Positions 31,595-35,696 of a DNA stretch of 35,696 nucleotides are shown one piece after another. The translations under genes and the position numbers were made by a program. The DNA lies in NCBI GenBank assembly GCA_019636275.1, contig JAHBXY010000096.1, forward strand, positions 1-35,696, in the 5' to 3' direction. Position 1 is the stretch's first letter; each line of letters starts with the position of its first letter. The DNA is from Planctomycetota bacterium (lineage in GTDB: Bacteria > Planctomycetota > J058). The notes below the pieces were generated by a model that saw only the letters and a program-made list of their open reading frames with translations, was not told the origin of the DNA and did no database searches.

Positions 31595-32248
31595 TCAGGC
31601 GCGCCGGCGAGGCGCGACGACGTCGCCCACGTGGAACAGCGCCACGAGGACGCCGCCCGTCGTCACGGAGAGGGCGACGAACGCCAGGCACAGGAGCGCG
31701 CACTCCTGGACCGAGGCCGGGGCCAGGGCGCGCGCGACGGCGAAGAGCGCGGCCAGGAGGAGCGCGAGCCCGCCGCCCTCGGCCAGGAGGAGGCCGGAGA
31801 GCTGCTCGCCGAGGCGCAGGTAACGCAGCCGGTAGACCAGCGCCGCGGCGAAGCCCCCGCCCAGGACGGCCGCCTTCCCGGCGAGGGCGCCCGGGTCGAC
31901 GAGCGCGTCCTCGACCGCCCGGTAGCCCGCGTCGAAGCCGCCGGCGAACAGGCCGGCCGTGTAGGCCGCCTGCGCGACGACGAGGACGGCGAGCGCCAGG
32001 GTCAGGGCGGCCCCGGCGACGAGGACGAGCCGCCCCGCCGGACGCGCGCGCTCCTCGAGCGCGGCCCCCGGCAGCGCGAGCCCGCCCAGCAGCGCCGCCA
32101 GGACCAGCCCCTCGCGCCCCGCGCCGATCGCCACGGCCCAGGGCAGGGCCGCGGCCGCCACGAGGGCCCAGCGCACGAGCGCGCGGAGCGCGGTCCGCGT
32201 GACGGCCTCGCGCGTCGAACCCTGGTCGAGGTCGCCCACGCCGGTCAT
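31595..32248 (-). CDS. integral membrane protein of unknown function
   Basis: The 217-aa product (MTGVGDLDQGS...) has about five to six hydrophobic segments (LVRWALVAAAALPWAVAIG; LVLAALLGGLALPG; LVLVAGAALTLALAVLVV; ALLLAALFAVARALAP; CALLCLAFVALSV), with an acidic stretch (VEDALVDPGALAG) between. No family is recognised. ATG 32248 is preferred to an upstream in-frame start that would add 13 Arg/Ala residues. It diverges from the serpin gene across 95 bases and converges end-to-end on the kinase gene. An alternative plus-strand frame over the same DNA gives an implausible Arg/Glu/Gln-rich product. Confidence 0.65.
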   Translation of the reverse strand: MTGVGDLDQGSTREAVTRTALRALVRWALVAAAALPWAVAIGAGREGLVLAALLGGLALPGAALEERARPAGRLVLVAGAALTLALAVLVVAQAAYTAGLFAGGFDAGYRAVEDALVDPGALAGKAAVLGGGFAAALVYRLRYLRLGEQLSGLLLAEGGGLALLLAALFAVARALAPASVQECALLCLAFVALSVTTGGVLVALFHVGDVVAPRRRA

Positions 32249-32265
32249 TGTGGCCGCGGCCCTCG

Positions 32266-32308
32266 ACCGGCGCCCGCGGGGCGGCACCCCCGCTCCGCCC
32301 GCGCCGGT
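32266..32308. repeat. inverted repeat between the membrane protein and serpin genes
   Basis: ACCGGCGC (32266-32273) and GCGCCGGT (32301-32308) are perfect inverse complements, with an inner partial GGGCGG/CCGCCC pair. The position between two divergent starts could make it an operator or 5' leader structure. Confidence 0.4.
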
Positions 32309-32343
32309 TGTGTCGCCTCTCCCCCCGTCTCGAGGTCGTCCCC

Positions 32344-33555
32344 ATGCGCTACCTCCCCGCCGTCGTCCTCCTCGCCCTGTCCCCGGCCGCCGCCGATGAC
32401 GCCTGGCGCCCCCCGCAGGTCCCGGCCGAGGACCTCCGGGCCGCCGCCGCCGCGTCGAACCGCTTCGGCGTCGACCTCCTGCGCGTCCTGGGCGAGGGCG
32501 GCGGCGACGTGCTGGTCGCGCCGCCGAGCGTGCTGGCCGCGTTCGCCATGACCTGGGCCGGCGCCGAGGGCGAGACCGCCGCGCAGCTCGCGCGGGCCCT
32601 GCGAATGGACCTGCCGCCCGAGCGCGCCCACCCGGCGCTCGGGGCCCTGCTCGCGGCCGGGCAGGGCGCGGGCGACCCCACCTTCGCGGTGGCCAACCGC
32701 CTGTGGGGCGCCGGCCAGGACTTCCGCGCCGACTACCTGCGGCGCACGCGCGAGGCCTACGGGGCCGACCTCGCGCCCGTCGACTTCCGCGGCGACCCCG
32801 AGGCCGCCCGGGCGCGGATCAACGGCTGGGTGGCCGAGCGCACCCGCGACCGGATCAAGGACCTCCTCCCGCCGGGGACGATCGACGGGCTGACCCGGCT
32901 CGTGCTCACGAACGCCGTCTACTTCAAGGGCTCGTGGCAGGCGCGCTTCGACGCGCAGGCCACGCGCGACGGGCCGTTCACGCGGGCCGACGGCGGGCAG
33001 GTGCAGGCGCGCCTCATGCACCAGACGCTCACGGCGCCGTTCCACCGGGGCCAGGGCTTCGCGCTGGTCGAGCTGCCCTACGCCGGCGGCCGCTTCGCCA
33101 TGGTCCTCGTCGCCCCCGACGCCCACGACGGGCTGCCGGCGGTCGAGCGGGCGCTCACGGCCGAGGCGCTGGCCACCTGGCTGGGCGCCGCGCGCACGCA
33201 GCAGGTGCAGGTCGTGCTCCCGCGCCTGAAGCTCGAGGCCGAGGTCGACCTCGCGCCGGTCCTGCGGGCCCTCGGCGCCACCGACGTGTTCGAGCCGGCG
33301 CGCGCCGACCTGTCCGGCATGAACGGCCGCGTGCACGACCTGCACGTCACCGCCGCCCGGCACAAGGCCTTCGTCGAGGTCAACGAGGAGGGCACCGAGG
33401 CCGCGGCGGCCACCGGGGCCGTCGTCGGCACGCGCAGCGCGGCTCGCCCGCAGCCGGCCGTCGTCCGCTGCGACCGGCCGTTCCTGTTCATGATCCGCGA
33501 CCGCGAGACCGGCCTCGTCTGGTTCCTCGGCCGCGAGACCGACCCCGGCCGTTAG
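32344..33555 (+). CDS. secreted inhibitory-type serpin
   Basis: Serpins trap serine proteases by a suicide mechanism in which the cleaved reactive-centre loop inserts into sheet A. The 403-aa product is of family length and has a short signal peptide (MRYLPAVVLLALSPAAA). Serpin landmarks are NRLWGAGQDF, LVLTNAVYFKGSW (188-198 region) and FKGSWQARFD. The hinge EEGTEAAAATGAV (348-360) has small residues P12-P9, the mark of inhibitory serpins. The C-terminal strand follows (DRPFLFMIRDRETGLVWFLG). Numbering from the hinge (Gly350 = P15) puts P1-P1' at Arg364-Ser365, predicting trypsin-like targets. No cytoplasmic role is expected. The ATG lacks a good Shine-Dalgarno (GAGGTCGTCCCC at best). The gene overlaps the convergent phosphatase gene by its last bases. 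Confidence 0.93.
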   Translation: MRYLPAVVLLALSPAAADDAWRPPQVPAEDLRAAAAASNRFGVDLLRVLGEGGGDVLVAPPSVLAAFAMTWAGAEGETAAQLARALRMDLPPERAHPALGALLAAGQGAGDPTFAVANRLWGAGQDFRADYLRRTREAYGADLAPVDFRGDPEAARARINGWVAERTRDRIKDLLPPGTIDGLTRLVLTNAVYFKGSWQARFDAQATRDGPFTRADGGQVQARLMHQTLTAPFHRGQGFALVELPYAGGRFAMVLVAPDAHDGLPAVERALTAEALATWLGAARTQQVQVVLPRLKLEAEVDLAPVLRALGATDVFEPARADLSGMNGRVHDLHVTAARHKAFVEVNEEGTEAAAATGAVVGTRSAARPQPAVVRCDRPFLFMIRDRETGLVWFLGRETDPGR

Positions 33556-34751
33556 GCCACGACGAGGGGGATCTGGACCTCGGCCGGCAGGAGCCCGCCG
33601 TGGTAGCCGACGAGCTTCTCGGTGCCGGTCGGCGCGTCGCCGGGGCGGTAGAGGAGCACGTCGGGGCCGCCGGTCATGGCGACGAAGTCGCCCACGCGCG
33701 CGCGCGCCGTGGGCGTGAACGGGCCGGGGCCAAAGAGCTCGAGCTCGGCCGCCTCGTCGACGGTGAGCAGGGCGAAGGCCTCGCCGAAGCGCGCCTCGAA
33801 CTCGGCCCTGACGCGGTCGCCCTGCCCGGGGCGCGCGTGGAGGAGCGGGGCGCGCGGCTCGCCCGAGGGGGGCGCGCGCAGGAGGTCGACGAGCGGGTCG
33901 CCCGCGCGCAGGAGATGCTTGTGCGCGGCGGGGACCTCGATCAGCCCGTGGTCGGCGCTGAGGGCCAGGCGGCCGCGCCCGCGCAGCCCGTCGGCCAGGC
34001 GCCCGAGCTCCTGGTCGAGGACGGCGAGGTACGCGCTCACCTCGGGCGCGCGCGGGCCGTGCATGTGCGAGAGCGCGTCGACGGTCGACAGGTAGAGGTA
34101 GCTGTAGGTCGCGGCCGAGGCGCCGCGCACGCGCGCGAGCACGGCGTCGATCGCGCCGGCGAGCCCGTCGTAGGGGATCGTCACCGTCGGCCCGCGCACG
34201 TAGCGCGAGTAGGCGCTGTCGGCGATCGGGGCCGGCAGGAACGAGGCCGCCTCGCGCCGGTAGCAGGGGAGCAGCGTCGCCGCCGGAAAGAGCGTCCCGG
34301 GCGCCAGGCGCCCCTCGAGCGGGTCGCCGCTCCAGCGCTCGATGAACGGCAGGGCCGTGACGCTGAGGTCCTCGTCGGGCAGGTAGGTCCACCAGCCCGG
34401 CACGCCGTGGCGGTTGGGCCACAGCCCCGTGGCCAGGCTCGTGAGGGCGCTGGCGGTCGCCGACGGGAACACGGCCCGGAGCGTCAGCGCCAGGTGCCGG
34501 CGGAGGAAGCTCGCGGGCGGCAGGCCGGCCTCGATCGTGTCCACGCCCAGGCCGTCGACGAGGACGAAGACGACGTGGTCGGCGTCGCCCACGCGCTCGA
34601 CGATCGCCGCCGCGCCGTCGGTCCGCGGCGTGGGCGCGCCGGAGAGGGTCGCCAGCGCGAGCGCGAGGTCGACGGCGTTGGGCCGGGCCGGGTCGGGGCG
34701 CAGGAGCTGCCCGTCGGCGAACCATCTCAACAGCCGATCGGGCGACGACAT
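33552..34751 (-). CDS. alkaline-phosphatase-superfamily phosphodiesterase/nucleotide pyrophosphatase
   Basis: The 399-aa product has the metal-site pattern of the type I phosphodiesterase/nucleotide pyrophosphatase family. VLVDGLG gives Asp66, and FPSATASALTSLATG gives the nucleophile Thr99. The other metal ligands are in STVDALSHMHGP (Asp225, His229), SADHGL (Asp267, His268) and GYHGG (His384). These enzymes hydrolyse phosphodiester or phosphomonoester bonds with two metal ions. No signal peptide is visible, so it is probably cytoplasmic. The real substrate cannot be named. ATG 34751 is chosen because a TACAAT box lies 7 bases before it. The gene is convergent with and overlaps the serpin by 3 bases, and is divergent from the kinase at 34821. 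Confidence 0.85.
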   Translation of the reverse strand: MSSPDRLLRWFADGQLLRPDPARPNAVDLALALATLSGAPTPRTDGAAAIVERVGDADHVVFVLVDGLGVDTIEAGLPPASFLRRHLALTLRAVFPSATASALTSLATGLWPNRHGVPGWWTYLPDEDLSVTALPFIERWSGDPLEGRLAPGTLFPAATLLPCYRREAASFLPAPIADSAYSRYVRGPTVTIPYDGLAGAIDAVLARVRGASAATYSYLYLSTVDALSHMHGPRAPEVSAYLAVLDQELGRLADGLRGRGRLALSADHGLIEVPAAHKHLLRAGDPLVDLLRAPPSGEPRAPLLHARPGQGDRVRAEFEARFGEAFALLTVDEAAELELFGPGPFTPTARARVGDFVAMTGGPDVLLYRPGDAPTGTEKLVGYHGGLLPAEVQIPLVVA

Positions 34752-34758
34752 GAGACCG

Positions 34759-34764
34759 ATTGTA
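34759..34764 (-). promoter_or_regulatory. -10 box giving a leaderless mRNA for the phosphatase gene
   Basis: TACAAT on the minus strand ends 7 bases before the ATG, so the transcript should start at or next to the start codon. There is no Shine-Dalgarno. No -35 is apparent. Confidence 0.5.
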
Positions 34765-34807
34765 TCCCTCCCCCGGGCGCCCCCGTGCGCCGGCGCGACG
34801 CCCCCTC

Positions 34808-34813
34808 CATACT
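34808..34813 (+). promoter_or_regulatory. -10 box giving a leaderless mRNA for the kinase gene
   Basis: CATACT ends 7 bases before the GTG at 34821, the same layout as before the protease gene at 20519. There is no Shine-Dalgarno. The start therefore looks leaderless. Confidence 0.45.
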
Positions 34814-34820
34814 CCTCGGC

Positions 34821-35696
34821 GTGCTGCCAGGCGAGCGGATCGGGCGGTTCGTCGTGCGCGGGGTGCTCGGGCGAGGCGCCGCGGGCGTGGTCGTCCGCGC
34901 GCTCGACCCGGCCAGCGGCCGCGAGGTCGCGATCAAGGTCCTCGCGCCGCTCGTCGGCGCGAGGAACGCGCGCTTCGAGACCGAGGTCGCCGCCCTGCGC
35001 CGGCTCGAGCACCCGCACATCGTCCGCGTCCACGAGGCCGGGGTCCACCACGGGCGCCCGTTCCTGGTCGTCGACCTCGTCGCCGGCGGCCGCACGCTCG
35101 AGCACCGCCTCGAGGCCGAGGGGCCGCTGCCGCCGGCCGAGGCGGCCGCGCTCGCGCGCTCGCTCGCCCTCGCCGTGCACCACGTCCACGGGCGCGGCGT
35201 GCTGCACCGCGACCTCAAGCCCGCCAACGTCCTCCTCACGCCCGACGGCGTGCCGCTGCTCACCGACTTCGGCCTGGCCAAGGACCTCCTGGACGAGGGC
35301 GCCGGCCCCTCGCAGACGGGGCAGTCGCTGGGGACGCCGGGCTACTGGGCGCCCGAGCAGGCGGTCGGCGACCGGCGGCGGCTCGGCCCCGCCACCGACG
35401 TCTACGGCCTCGGCGCGCTGCTCTACGCCCTGCTCACGGGCCGCCCGCCGTTCGTCGGCGAGTCGTTCGTGCAGGTCCTCACGCGGACCGTCGACGACGC
35501 GCCGGTCCCGCCGTCGCGCCTGCGGCCGGTGGTGCCCCGCGCGCTGGAGCGGATCTGCCTGCGCTGCCTGGCGAAGGACCCGGCCCGGCGCTACCCCTCC
35601 GCGCAGGCCCTCGCCCGCGACCTCGACCGCTTTCTGCTCGGCCCGCCGGTCGCGGAGCGTCCCCGGCGCCCGGCGGCGTGGGCGGTCGGCGCCGCG
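34821..35696 (+). CDS. serine/threonine protein kinase, 3' end cut by the window
   Basis: The first 292 codons are open to the window edge, starting at GTG 34821. The kinase domain is complete: GVLGRGAAGVVV (glycine loop), Lys39 in VAIKVL, LHRDLKPANVLL (Asp131), TDFGLAK (Asp149) and GTPGYWAPEQ, then TDVYGLGALLY and the RYPSAQALARDL helix that usually ends these kinase domains. A Pro/Arg-rich linker follows (PPVAERPRRP) and probably leads to a membrane helix or sensory domain beyond the edge. All catalytic residues are present, so it should phosphorylate Ser/Thr on partner proteins. It diverges from the phosphatase gene, with both starts apparently leaderless. Confidence 0.9.
   Translation, partial: MLPGERIGRFVVRGVLGRGAAGVVVRALDPASGREVAIKVLAPLVGARNARFETEVAALRRLEHPHIVRVHEAGVHHGRPFLVVDLVAGGRTLEHRLEAEGPLPPAEAAALARSLALAVHHVHGRGVLHRDLKPANVLLTPDGVPLLTDFGLAKDLLDEGAGPSQTGQSLGTPGYWAPEQAVGDRRRLGPATDVYGLGALLYALLTGRPPFVGESFVQVLTRTVDDAPVPPSRLRPVVPRALERICLRCLAKDPARRYPSAQALARDLDRFLLGPPVAERPRRPAAWAVGAA

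Noticed and set aside
31631..32551. 306-codon plus-strand frame opposite the membrane protein gene
   Set aside because: It is Glu/Arg/Gln-rich without structure, whereas the opposite strand gives ordered hydrophobic helices and a normal start.
1..35696. tRNA or rRNA genes, CRISPR arrays, transposases or phage genes
   Set aside because: I saw no cloverleaf with a T-arm motif, no regularly spaced direct repeats and no integrase or transposase motif. Covariance searches were not possible here.

Overview
The window is very GC-rich (estimated by eye at over 70 %), with almost all third codon positions G or C, many GTG starts and dense, mostly intron-free bacterial gene packing. Predicted signal peptides are abundant. 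Its content is two serine/threonine kinases (one with TPRs), a TPR-secretin, a squalene-cyclase-like repeat protein, tandem trypsin/HtrA-like proteins, a serpin and a degenerate FGE-like protein. That mix suggests an uncultured Planctomycetota or a similar large-genome Gram-negative lineage. One C-terminal tail looks like a Myxococcus-type sorting signal, so Myxococcota is the main alternative. The assignment is inference; no rRNA or other phylogenetic marker is present except proC.

Layout. 1-9071: after the last codons of a plus-strand gene, a minus-strand block runs right to left. It holds a small membrane protein, a zinc-ribbon/TM protein, a giant exported protein with a nucleoside-phosphorylase-like domain (2949-7286), a second exported protein with the R/STS/ExE signature of an ADP-ribosyltransferase (229-2952), and a tiny 55-aa gene. 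The two large proteins share one long C-terminal module and are translationally coupled; they are the most unusual part of the window. 9157-9960: proC, followed by a cluster of a dispersed hairpin repeat and a small zinc-finger/winged-helix protein on the other strand. 11213-14038: a secreted metzincin with a C-terminal anchor tail. 14324-17092: a lipoprotein TPR-secretin with a structured leader, followed by another copy of the hairpin repeat. 17351-20438: a two-gene operon of exported coiled-coil and TPR proteins.

20531-25444: a coupled four-gene operon of one HtrA-type protease with an intact triad, two relatives that have lost all three catalytic residues, and a squalene-cyclase-fold protein. 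It ends in a large inverted repeat. 25877-28541: a fatty-acyl-AMP ligase with a degenerate FGE-like protein. 28603-31594: cysteine dioxygenase coupled to a TPR serine/threonine kinase. 31595-32248: a membrane protein in reverse. 32344-33555: a secreted inhibitory-type serpin with a predicted Arg-Ser reactive bond. 33552-34751: an alkaline-phosphatase/phosphodiesterase-superfamily protein. 34821 to the end: the first 292 residues of another serine/threonine kinase, cut by the window edge.

Common themes are export to the envelope, protease/protease-inhibitor pairs, and loss of catalytic residues in family members kept as scaffolds. Several starts lie within a few bases of a -10-like box, suggesting short-leader or leaderless mRNAs. 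I see no tRNA, rRNA, CRISPR array, transposase or phage gene.
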